A stretch of DNA of 23,733 bases from Verrucomicrobiales bacterium (GTDB lineage Bacteria; Verrucomicrobiota; Verrucomicrobiia; Verrucomicrobiales; DEV007), in assembly GCA_021648365.1 (NCBI GenBank), contig JAKISY010000073.1, positions 1 to 23,733 on the forward strand, read 5' to 3'. Both the position numbers and the translations under genes were made by a program. Below, piece after piece: positions 7,603-14,758 of the stretch (its first letter is position 1; every line of letters starts with the position of its first letter). A model generated the notes under the pieces. That model saw nothing but the letters and a program-made list of their open reading frames with translations. It did not search any database and was not told the DNA's origin.

Positions 7603-9375
7603 TCAATGATTATGTCGCGGCACGGTGCTGCAAACCTTACGAAAATCACAGGCAAAATCCAAACAAGCCCCGTCATGCAGTTGCCCCACATGATCCCGGT
7701 ATATCTGTTGCCACGGGGTAGCGCTTTTTAAGTCACCTTCATACATAGAGGTATCTCTATCCCTCCATTCTTCAGCGTCCACCAACGCTTCGACCCGTCT
7801 GGAGTTCAAATCAACACGGACACGATCCCCGTCGCGTAGTTTTGCAAGCCCCCCTCCCGCATAAGCCTCCGGGGAGGCGTTGAGAATAGAAGGGCTAGCG
7901 GATGTGCCGCTCTGCCGACCATCACCCAAAGTAGGTAATTCTATTACCCCCTCACGCAACATCTCATCCGGCGCTTGCATGTTCACCACCTCCCCACTCC
8001 CCGGAAACCCTATCACTCCACAACCGCGCATCACCAAAATCGAATTCTCATCGATGCCTGTTAGCGGGTCGTTCAAACGGCTATGGTAATCCTCCGGACC
8101 ATCAAATACGACCGCCTCGCATTCAAAACAATTCTCATTTCCCGGTTCACTAAGATAGCGTTTTCGGAAATCAGCACTGATCACACTGGTTTTAATAAGC
8201 GCCGCATCAAAGAGATTACCAGACAATACCAAGAAGCCTGCTTTTTCCATCAATGGCGCCTTGATTGACCGGATCACTTCTCCGTCTGGCTCAGGAGCCG
8301 CCGAAATATTCTCAGCCACGCTCAGACCTGTAACTGTCATTGCCTCTCCCTCTAAGCGGTCATGGTTATGCAATTCACGCATCACCGTAGGCAACCCTCC
8401 TGCACGATGAAAATCTTCGGCAAGCAACTTCCCAGCAGGCTGCAAATTGACCAGCAATGGCAAATCGTAACCATGGTCTTCCCAGTCTTGGATCTGTAAA
8501 TCCACCCCCGCGTGCTTCGCAATCGCAATCAGGTGCGGCGGACAATTGGTGCTGCCACCTATCGCAGTATTCACCCGAATCGCATTCAGCAAAGCCGCAC
8601 GGGTAATAATTTTCGACGGTCTCAAATCCTCCCTCACCATCTCAACTATCCGCTTGCCAGCCGCATGAGCAGCCTGCCCTCGCTCCCTATATGGAGCAGG
8701 AATACTAGCGCTTCCTGGCAAAGCCATTCCCATCGCTTCCGCAAGACAATTCATCGACAAGGCCGTGCCCATCACATTGCAATGGCCCGCACTGGGAGAT
8801 GATCCAGAGAGCAAGTCCATATACTTCTGCTCGTCAATCTCTCCTGCTGCCAACCTGCGGCGAGCTTCCCAGATGATCGTACCCGCACCAGCTTGCTCGC
8901 CATCCAAATAACTATTGAGCATCGGTCCACCGTTAAAAATAAGCGCTGGTAAATCAGTCGTAGCCGCCGCCATCAAAGACGCAGGCGTGGTTTTATCACA
9001 GCCTGTAGTGAAAATAACACCATCCAAAGGGTAACCGTGCAAGACCTCCACCATTGCTATGTATGCTAGGTTACGGTCTAAGGCCGCCGTAGGTCGCCGT
9101 ATTGACTCCTGTAATGGATGCATGGGAAATACCATCGGCAAACCACCCGCATCACGAATCCCATCACGCAAACGGGTCACCGTTTGCAAGTGCACACGAT
9201 TGCACGGAGCGAGATCATTTGCCGACTGAGCGATACCGATAACCGGGCGACCTCCTTGAAGCTCGCCCGGAGTCAGTCCATAGTTAAGGAAGCGTTCAAG
9301 ATAGAGCCCCGTCATACCAGGGTTCTCCGGATTATTCCACCAGTCCTCAGATCGCAGACTTATTTTATTATTCAT
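7603..9375 (-). CDS. Sugar-acid dehydratase, IlvD/Edd family, D-xylonate dehydratase type
   Basis: 590-residue cytosolic Fe-S dehydratase converting an aldonate to its 2-keto-3-deoxy acid. Almost the whole length resembles Caulobacter crescentus XylD as I remember it: RSEDWWNNP start, MTGLYLERFLNYG, the LTTGCDKTTP-like block (FTTGCDKTTPAS here), SAGHCNVMGTA, LPTLGDGRQSGTSASPSILN, and the terminal PRHNH. The three cluster cysteines are Cys58, Cys126 and Cys199, each two residues before those of XylD, and Lys128 follows Cys126-Asp127 as in the metal-binding site. It is the last gene of a five-gene operon, 15 nt after the preceding dehydrogenase. This subgroup covers xylonate, arabinonate, fuconate and galactonate dehydratases, so the exact sugar acid is uncertain. 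I chose the ATG at 9375; no strong ribosome site is visible. Confidence 0.9.
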   Translation of the reverse strand: MNNKISLRSEDWWNNPENPGMTGLYLERFLNYGLTPGELQGGRPVIGIAQSANDLAPCNRVHLQTVTRLRDGIRDAGGLPMVFPMHPLQESIRRPTAALDRNLAYIAMVEVLHGYPLDGVIFTTGCDKTTPASLMAAATTDLPALIFNGGPMLNSYLDGEQAGAGTIIWEARRRLAAGEIDEQKYMDLLSGSSPSAGHCNVMGTALSMNCLAEAMGMALPGSASIPAPYRERGQAAHAAGKRIVEMVREDLRPSKIITRAALLNAIRVNTAIGGSTNCPPHLIAIAKHAGVDLQIQDWEDHGYDLPLLVNLQPAGKLLAEDFHRAGGLPTVMRELHNHDRLEGEAMTVTGLSVAENISAAPEPDGEVIRSIKAPLMEKAGFLVLSGNLFDAALIKTSVISADFRKRYLSEPGNENCFECEAVVFDGPEDYHSRLNDPLTGIDENSILVMRGCGVIGFPGSGEVVNMQAPDEMLREGVIELPTLGDGRQSGTSASPSILNASPEAYAGGGLAKLRDGDRVRVDLNSRRVEALVDAEEWRDRDTSMYEGDLKSATPWQQIYRDHVGQLHDGACLDFACDFRKVCSTVPRHNH

Positions 9376-9390
9376 TTTTTTGAATCAGAA

Positions 9391-10173
9391 TTATCGAATC
9401 GTCAAAGTTCCGCCATCCACCGGCATCGCTGTGCCTGTAATAAACGAAGCTTGATCAGAACAGAGGAAAAGGGCGGCGGCGGCGATCTCTTCTGTGGTCC
9501 CCATTCGCCCGATCGGCTGAGCTTCGGAAAGCTCTTTGAACTTTTCCTTTTCCTTGCCCGGATAGTTTTTTTTGATAAACCCATCAACAAAAGGCGTGTG
9601 CACGCGACCAGGCAATAGCGCATTGCAACGGACTTTGTGCTCGATGAAATCCTTGGCTACAGCATAGGTCATCGCAAGAACTGCACCTTTGCTCGCAGAA
9701 TACGCAAAGCGATCCTTGATCGCTGAAACTGCAACCGTAGAAGCCAAATTGAGAATTACCCCGCCGCGATCATCTTCAACCATAAAGCGCAAAACGCAGC
9801 GCAGACAATTGGCAACACCAGACACATTGACGTGCTGAATGCGCTCAAATTCTTCAGCTGATGTCGTCATAGCGTTTCCAACATGCGCAATCCCCGCATT
9901 ATTAACTAATATATCAATCCCACCTCGACGATCACGAATCGCAGTGATCACCTCATCCACTTCTTGAGCATTGGCAACATCGCATACCGAAACGCCCACC
10001 TCCCCGCCCTGCTGGCGAATATCTCTGGCAGCTTTTTCCATCTGACTCCGGTTGAGATCGAGTATCTCTACCGACGCCCCCTCTGCAGCAAAGCCTTGCG
10101 AGATGGCAAGACCGATGCCTGACGCTCCTCCAGTAACAATAACTACCTTGCTAGTAAATTTATCCCTCATCAT
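9391..10173 (-). CDS. Short-chain dehydrogenase, possible 2-keto-3-deoxy-acid or sugar dehydrogenase
   Basis: Classical SDR of about 260 residues. Seen: cofactor loop TGGASGIG at 14-21, Asp39 ending the second strand (favours NAD+), NNAG at 91-94, and catalytic Ser145, Tyr158 and Lys162 (YSASK). The C-terminal part with PGRVHTPFVDGF, QPIGRMG and the final PVDGG resembles SDRs I recall from fucose/rhamnose acid catabolism that oxidise 2-keto-3-deoxy sugar acids. A longer frame reaches 10278, but that extension overlaps the upstream gene in another frame and gives a non-SDR N-terminus. The start is therefore ATG at 10173, which overlaps the upstream stop by 1 nt (TGATG), implying translational coupling; a second ATG follows at 10170. 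It lies between another SDR and the dehydratase in the operon. Substrate is inferred. Confidence 0.85.
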   Translation of the reverse strand: MMRDKFTSKVVIVTGGASGIGLAISQGFAAEGASVEILDLNRSQMEKAARDIRQQGGEVGVSVCDVANAQEVDEVITAIRDRRGGIDILVNNAGIAHVGNAMTTSAEEFERIQHVNVSGVANCLRCVLRFMVEDDRGGVILNLASTVAVSAIKDRFAYSASKGAVLAMTYAVAKDFIEHKVRCNALLPGRVHTPFVDGFIKKNYPGKEKEKFKELSEAQPIGRMGTTEEIAAAALFLCSDQASFITGTAMPVDGGTLTIR

Positions 10174-10964
10174 CACTCTTTGTTTTCTCTTTCCTGATTG
10201 GCAATCCTCCCGATCATAGGGTATTGCTCGATTTCCACCACACTTCCACTGACCGGGCGACTGGCTTGAGACACCCAATAGATCGCAGCTTCTGCAATTT
10301 CTTCTGCTGCAAGCAGCTTGCCAGAAGGGGCTGCATCCGGCGGCAGATGATCTGGCCAGTCCTCAGGTAACCCATCATCCAACTTACATTGGTATTCATT
10401 TTCGGTGAGCGTCCAACCCACGTTCAGTTGATTCACCCTTACTCCGCTTATCCCCAGCGTATCAGCAAGATTGCGAGTCATGGTCATCAAGCCACCCTTA
10501 CTCACCGAATAGGCAAGTAAGTTAGATTGACCGCAATAGGCCAAAACACTTCCAATATTCAAAACACAGCCCTTACTCTTTTTCAAAGCAGGAAGCAGCG
10601 CTCGTATTAACATCATCGGAGCGCGCAAATTCACCGCGATCAGACGATCAAAAGAACTGGCATCCGTTTGCTCCAAATTCGCTCGCGAAGTGAGCGCTGC
10701 GTTATTCACCAAAACATCCAACTTACCAAAACAGCGCTGCGCTTTATCTGCAAGTAATGCCGGGCAATTGGTATCGGCAAGATCCCCTTGAACAAATCCC
10801 GCCCACTGATCCCCCAACTCCCTCTGCAATATTTTTCCACGCTCCTCATCGCGACCATGAATAATCACTCTAGCCCCCTCTGCCACAAAAAGACGAGCCA
10901 TGGCAGCTCCTATTCCCGTGGTGCTTCCTGTTATGAAAATAACCTGATCTTGTAATCTCATCAT
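10173..10964 (-). CDS. Short-chain dehydrogenase/reductase
   Basis: 263-residue classical SDR: TGSTTGIG at 12-19, HGR at 36-38 at the end of the second strand (Arg38 suggests NADP(H)), NNAA at 87-90, and catalytic Ser139, Tyr152, Lys156 (YSVSK). The C-terminal substrate lid (LNVGWTLTENE and a proline-rich loop, DWPDHLPPDAAP) differs from that of the second SDR, so the two are not a recent duplication. The ATG at 10964 overlaps the TAA of the aldehyde dehydrogenase by 1 nt, and its own stop overlaps the next start, so it is firmly inside the operon. A likely role is oxidation of the free sugar to a lactone, or reduction of a keto intermediate. The two SDRs may use different cofactors, consistent with different steps. 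Confidence 0.85.
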   Translation of the reverse strand: MMRLQDQVIFITGSTTGIGAAMARLFVAEGARVIIHGRDEERGKILQRELGDQWAGFVQGDLADTNCPALLADKAQRCFGKLDVLVNNAALTSRANLEQTDASSFDRLIAVNLRAPMMLIRALLPALKKSKGCVLNIGSVLAYCGQSNLLAYSVSKGGLMTMTRNLADTLGISGVRVNQLNVGWTLTENEYQCKLDDGLPEDWPDHLPPDAAPSGKLLAAEEIAEAAIYWVSQASRPVSGSVVEIEQYPMIGRIANQERENKE

Positions 10965-12433
10965 TATACTAATTTGGGCTTCGGTAGGGAAATAACGCGA
11001 GTATCACAAAATTCATGTATTCCTTCCTCGCCCCCTTCCACTCCGATACCGCTCTGTTTGATTCCTCCAAAAGGGATCTCCGCTTTTAATGGGCGCCATT
11101 CATTCACGCCAATAATCCCAACCTCTAGTCGAGAGGCTACCGCGCGACATTCGGTGAGATCGGATCCATAAACATAGGCAGCCAACCCATAGGGCGTCTC
11201 ATTGGCACGCCTGATCACCTCGGTGGTGGAACTATAACTGATCAGGGAAATAATCGGCCCAAATACTTCCTCGCGAGCCAAAGCCATTTCATCACTCACC
11301 CTAGCGAGTAGAGTCGGCGGAAAGAAACTCCCCTTCACCAGACTCTGATCAGCTTGGTACGTCCTATTCTGATAAACAATTTCAGCCCCGCTGGCTACCG
11401 CCGCATCAAGCAGCCCAAGCACCTTATCACAAGCCTGCTGATGAATAAGTGGCCCTGCATCCACTCCATCTTCTAGACCGTTGCCTATTTTTGCATCCGC
11501 AAGTTTTTCCGCCAACTTCTCCCTCATTACAATTTCGGAGTCAGCATGAACAAACACCCGGTTTGCAGTCACGCAAACCTGACCCGATGTCAGAAGTTTC
11601 AATTGAATGAGATCCTCAACCACCTGATCCAGATCCGCATCGGGCAATACGATGAAGGGCGCATTTCCACCTAACTCCAATGAAACACGCTTTATGCCAC
11701 CCGCTGCGGCAGCCATCACACTCCTCCCGGTCTCAGTGGCTCCCGTCAAACTGATCACCTTCACTTCTGGATGATCCACAAGCGCGGCTCCGAGCTCGCC
11801 GCCATATCCAGGAACAATCTGTAAGACACCCATGGGCAGCCCAGCTTCAGCCATCAACGGCCCGAGAGCCAAAGCAATGAGTGGGGTGAATTCCGAGGGC
11901 TTCCAAACCGCGCAACATCCAGCGGCCAAAGCAGCCGCAATTTTTTTAGCTCCTTGAGCAAGCGGAAAATTCCAAGGGGTAATCAAACCCACCACACCCA
12001 CCGGGCGAGATTCGATCAGATACTCCCGCCCTTGATCAGGGTGAGCGGCAATCCGCCCATACACTCTGCGCGCCTCTTCTCCAAACCATTGAAAAAAGCT
12101 CGCTGCATAATGCACTTCACCTAATGCCTGCGCATACGGCTTGCCCTGCTCAGCTGTCAGTAACCGAGCGAACTCATCCTTTCTATCCAGCAGCAAATCA
12201 GCAGCTTTTTTTAGTATGACGCCTCGCTCCACCGACGAAGACTCTGCCCACTCCTCCTGCACCTTCACCGCCCCCTCTATGGCGTCGCATAGCATCTTGG
12301 TGTCACCCAATCCCACCTTAGCAAGCATCTCCCCCGTAGCCGGGTTTCGCACTTCAACAAAACTGTTAGCAGGAGAACTTTGTCCATTCAGCCACGGTTG
12401 TGGTTCAAACCAGAATTCAGGAATCGATTTCAT
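10964..12433 (-). CDS. NAD(P)-dependent aldehyde dehydrogenase, succinate-semialdehyde-dehydrogenase-like
   Basis: 489 residues, the normal length for the ALDH superfamily. Seen: TPWNFP with Asn155, the cofactor-site SLTGATETGR at 228-237, ELGGNAPFIV with general base Glu253, nucleophile Cys287 in SGQVCVTANR, and EEVFGP near 390. The SLTG and LELGGNAPFIV wording is closest to the GabD/ALDH5 group, whose relatives also act on alpha-ketoglutarate semialdehyde, sulfolactaldehyde and lactaldehyde. In this operon it probably oxidises the short aldehyde left after cleavage of a 2-keto-3-deoxy acid. Its ATG overlaps the stop of the alcohol dehydrogenase by 4 nt (ATGA), and it ends overlapping the next SDR by 1 nt. 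The substrate is not resolved by the sequence. Confidence 0.88.
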   Translation of the reverse strand: MKSIPEFWFEPQPWLNGQSSPANSFVEVRNPATGEMLAKVGLGDTKMLCDAIEGAVKVQEEWAESSSVERGVILKKAADLLLDRKDEFARLLTAEQGKPYAQALGEVHYAASFFQWFGEEARRVYGRIAAHPDQGREYLIESRPVGVVGLITPWNFPLAQGAKKIAAALAAGCCAVWKPSEFTPLIALALGPLMAEAGLPMGVLQIVPGYGGELGAALVDHPEVKVISLTGATETGRSVMAAAAGGIKRVSLELGGNAPFIVLPDADLDQVVEDLIQLKLLTSGQVCVTANRVFVHADSEIVMREKLAEKLADAKIGNGLEDGVDAGPLIHQQACDKVLGLLDAAVASGAEIVYQNRTYQADQSLVKGSFFPPTLLARVSDEMALAREEVFGPIISLISYSSTTEVIRRANETPYGLAAYVYGSDLTECRAVASRLEVGIIGVNEWRPLKAEIPFGGIKQSGIGVEGGEEGIHEFCDTRVISLPKPKLV

Positions 12434-13584
12434 AAATTTAAAACTTTTCTATAAATACGCGCCGCATCCTTGACACTGACATCGCTGGGATTGGGATCCA
12501 TTAAGCGGCGATTCGCAACTGCATCTTGTGCCATCACCTCAACCATCTCATCACCTACAGGAACCTTCTTCAAGTGATCCACCAACCCTAAGTGGCTTGC
12601 CAGTTCATCCAACTTATTTGCAAAAGAATCCGGCTTCATTCCTCCCCAGCCAAGAGCTTGACTGAACAATAAAAAGTCGTCACCACAGGCTGAAGAGTTA
12701 TGCCTCATCACCTCTCCAACAAAGCAGCCAGTGATCACGCCGTGGGGAATCTTAAACCGACCACCCAGCGGTAAGGCTAAACCGTGAACAGCACAGCATG
12801 ATGAGTTAGCGAAAGCCATACCTGCAAGATGTGAACCAATAGCCATCCCGTCCCTTTCCTCATTACTAGCAGAATGACTACACGCACCCTCTAGTGAAGC
12901 CCCTATTTTTTTTGCAGCCTGCAAAGCCAACCCCCTTGCCAAGGGCGTGCAGACTTTTGCAATAAATGCTTCCAGGGCGTGCACTAGAGCATCCATACCT
13001 GCTGCTGCTGCAATCGAAATCGGCAGACCATCCGTAAGAGCGGGATCCACGATAGCAATATCCGCCAACACTGAAGGATCTACCACTCCCACCTTATTTC
13101 CGCTCTCAGGATCCGTAAGTATGGCAACATAAGTCGCCTCCGACCCCGTTCCCGCGGTAGTCGGAATAAGAACCGTCGGCAAGCCCCTGCCGCCAGCCTT
13201 TCCTATCCCAGAAAAGTCTATAGCGGGCTTTTTATGGTAGGCACATAAGGCAGCTACTTTAGCAGCGTCAATCACACTCCCCCCTCCCAAGGCAATCACT
13301 ACATCAGCCTTGCATCGCTGAATCTGTACCCCAATGGCATCCACCACATTAAATGGCGGTTCTGGCGGAACCTCCAAAAATGAGCCCGCCCATAGCGACG
13401 CTTCTTGCAATGGCTGACACACCCTATCAGTCAACCCTGCAGTGTGAACCCCTTGATCACTAACCACAAAGGCGCGCTGCCAATTATTTTCCAGACAGAT
13501 TTGCACCAAGCCAAGACTTGCTCCACGCCCAGTAATGACGCGCCTTGGTAAATGATTTTCTATAATAATATCGCTTTTACTCAT
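12430..13584 (-). CDS. Iron-containing alcohol dehydrogenase (FucO-like family)
   Basis: 384-residue group III alcohol dehydrogenase, probably reducing a short sugar-derived aldehyde (lactaldehyde or glycolaldehyde) or oxidising the alcohol. Seen: NAD-binding GGGSVIDAAK at 100-109, PTTAGTGSEA at 141-150, and the four metal ligands Asp198, His202, His267 and His281. The spacings (4 and 14) match those of E. coli FucO (Asp196, His200, His263, His277). It is the promoter-proximal gene of the operon and overlaps the aldehyde dehydrogenase by 4 nt. Together the two could dispose of one aldehyde by reduction or oxidation according to redox state, as in fucose and rhamnose catabolism. DHPS dehydrogenases of sulfosugar metabolism also belong to this family, so the substrate stays open. 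Confidence 0.9.
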   Translation of the reverse strand: MSKSDIIIENHLPRRVITGRGASLGLVQICLENNWQRAFVVSDQGVHTAGLTDRVCQPLQEASLWAGSFLEVPPEPPFNVVDAIGVQIQRCKADVVIALGGGSVIDAAKVAALCAYHKKPAIDFSGIGKAGGRGLPTVLIPTTAGTGSEATYVAILTDPESGNKVGVVDPSVLADIAIVDPALTDGLPISIAAAAGMDALVHALEAFIAKVCTPLARGLALQAAKKIGASLEGACSHSASNEERDGMAIGSHLAGMAFANSSCCAVHGLALPLGGRFKIPHGVITGCFVGEVMRHNSSACGDDFLLFSQALGWGGMKPDSFANKLDELASHLGLVDHLKKVPVGDEMVEVMAQDAVANRRLMDPNPSDVSVKDAARIYRKVLNL

Positions 13585-13755
13585 CTACCTATCTTTTTTT
13601 ATTTGTTGAATGCCGATCCAGCGTCTGAATACATCCTCTATTGTAATTTAATTATAGACATTCCAACGGGTATGTCTCACAGTTGAAGCTCAAACACTGA
13701 CTGTTTTTTCTCATTTTTCTCTCATAGAGACCATTTAATTGATTCTTTTTGACAA
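13585..13755. promoter_or_regulatory. Divergent promoter region with candidate AraC-family operator
   Basis: The 171-bp AT-rich gap between the catabolic operon and the AraC-type gene must hold both promoters. It contains a perfect 6-bp inverted repeat AGACAT at 13656-13661 and ATGTCT at 13672-13677, separated by 10 nt so the half-sites recur every 16 bp, or about one and a half helical turns. No convincing -35/-10 pair can be chosen by eye. Use of the repeat as the regulator's binding site is inferred from its position. Confidence 0.4.
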
Positions 13756-14652
13756 ATGTCCCTACTTTTAGAAAAAATAGAATTCACTCAAAACGAATGT
13801 CTTCGCCTACTTCGCTGGCAAGGTAATGCCCAAACTCTTGAGTCGTTGGAAGCCAACGGGCGAACCCTCCAAAAAACGGGTTTAGGCGGACGCTGGCACA
13901 GCCATGGAGAAATGGAACTCACCCTTTTCACTCGTGGATCAGGCAGACGCTACGTCGGTGATCATGCCGGCACTTTTGACCATACAGACTGTGTTCTACT
14001 TGGCAGTCACTTACCTCATTGTTGGACTGAGAGCGGCCCAACCGATGGTTATGTCCTACAATTTCACCTCCCTATTGAACACCCATTGCAACACCTCGGT
14101 GGCGGAAAAGAACTCCAGATCCTCTTTACTGCAGCCAAACTCGGACTGAAATTTTCTCCATCCACAACTAACAAGGCACTCAGTTTAATTGAACGCATCG
14201 CAAAGACGAACAAATTAGCCCGCGCGGGCTTACTCTTGGAACTCCTTTCACTGCTCTGCTCTTCCATCAAAAACTCGTCAACAGCTCTTAGCAAAACAAG
14301 CTTCGTGTCCTTTACAGATAGCAATAACCGAACACGCATCGAATCAGTCGTTCAGTGGATTCTTGAGGATTTCACTAACCCGCTTTCACTCAATGAAGCC
14401 ATCCAACGAAGCGCTATGAGCCGCGCCACCTTATGCCGTCAGTTCCACCGCCATACAGGCAAGACCTTCACCTCATTTGTGACCAGTGTTAGACTAACTC
14501 ATGCACATCAGCTACTCACTCAAACCAAACACTCCATATCTGAAGTTGCTTACGTTAGCGGCTTCGGAAGTCTCACCCAATTCAACGCATCTTTTCGAAA
14601 GCAATACAATATGGCTCCGCGCGAACTTAGAAAAACTCTCGCTTCGCTATAG
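13756..14652 (+). CDS. AraC-family transcriptional regulator with cupin sensor
   Basis: 298 residues. The N-terminal half holds a cupin-like sugar-sensing fold, with WHSHGEMELTLFTRGSGRRY at about 47-66 and GSHLPHCW at 83-90 providing the conserved His/Glu pattern of the jelly-roll pocket. The C-terminal 100 residues (about 195-295) form the double helix-turn-helix: SLNEAIQRSAMSRATLCRQF for the first motif and HSISEVAYVSGFGSLTQFNA followed by FRKQYNMAPRELR for the second. The gene is divergent from the five-gene dehydrogenase/dehydratase operon and lies 106 nt before a secreted glycosidase on its own strand, so it most likely activates these genes in response to the sugar. No clear ribosome site precedes the ATG; this start gives a normal family length. 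Confidence 0.88.
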   Translation: MSLLLEKIEFTQNECLRLLRWQGNAQTLESLEANGRTLQKTGLGGRWHSHGEMELTLFTRGSGRRYVGDHAGTFDHTDCVLLGSHLPHCWTESGPTDGYVLQFHLPIEHPLQHLGGGKELQILFTAAKLGLKFSPSTTNKALSLIERIAKTNKLARAGLLLELLSLLCSSIKNSSTALSKTSFVSFTDSNNRTRIESVVQWILEDFTNPLSLNEAIQRSAMSRATLCRQFHRHTGKTFTSFVTSVRLTHAHQLLTQTKHSISEVAYVSGFGSLTQFNASFRKQYNMAPRELRKTLASL

Positions 14653-14745
14653 TTTAAATTCTCAAAAATCGAATGACTCGGCTGATATTTCAAAAAAAAT
14701 CACTACCCATTACTGATTCACGCGCTAATTTTAATCTAAATAAAC

Positions 14746-14751
14746 AAAGGA
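14746..14751 (+). promoter_or_regulatory. Ribosome binding site of the glycosidase gene
   Basis: AAAGGA lies 7 nt before the ATG at 14759, one of the few clear Shine-Dalgarno sequences in the window. It supports this start and suggests efficient independent translation. Confidence 0.6.
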
Positions 14752-14758
14752 ATTCTCT

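Noticed and set aside
9118..9618. 166-residue plus-strand open frame
   Set aside because: It is antisense to the 5' end of the dehydratase and the 3' end of an SDR, both with clear catalytic motifs, and its translation has no protein-like pattern.
10174..10278. N-terminal extension of the second SDR
   Set aside because: The extension lies inside the preceding SDR in another frame and puts a non-SDR sequence before the canonical first strand; the coupled ATG at 10173 is better.
7603..13584. Assignment as a sulfoquinovose Entner-Doudoroff operon
   Set aside because: The enzyme families fit, but no sulfosugar transporter, sulfoquinovosidase, lactonase or aldolase is present and the dehydratase looks closest to XylD; kept only as an alternative.
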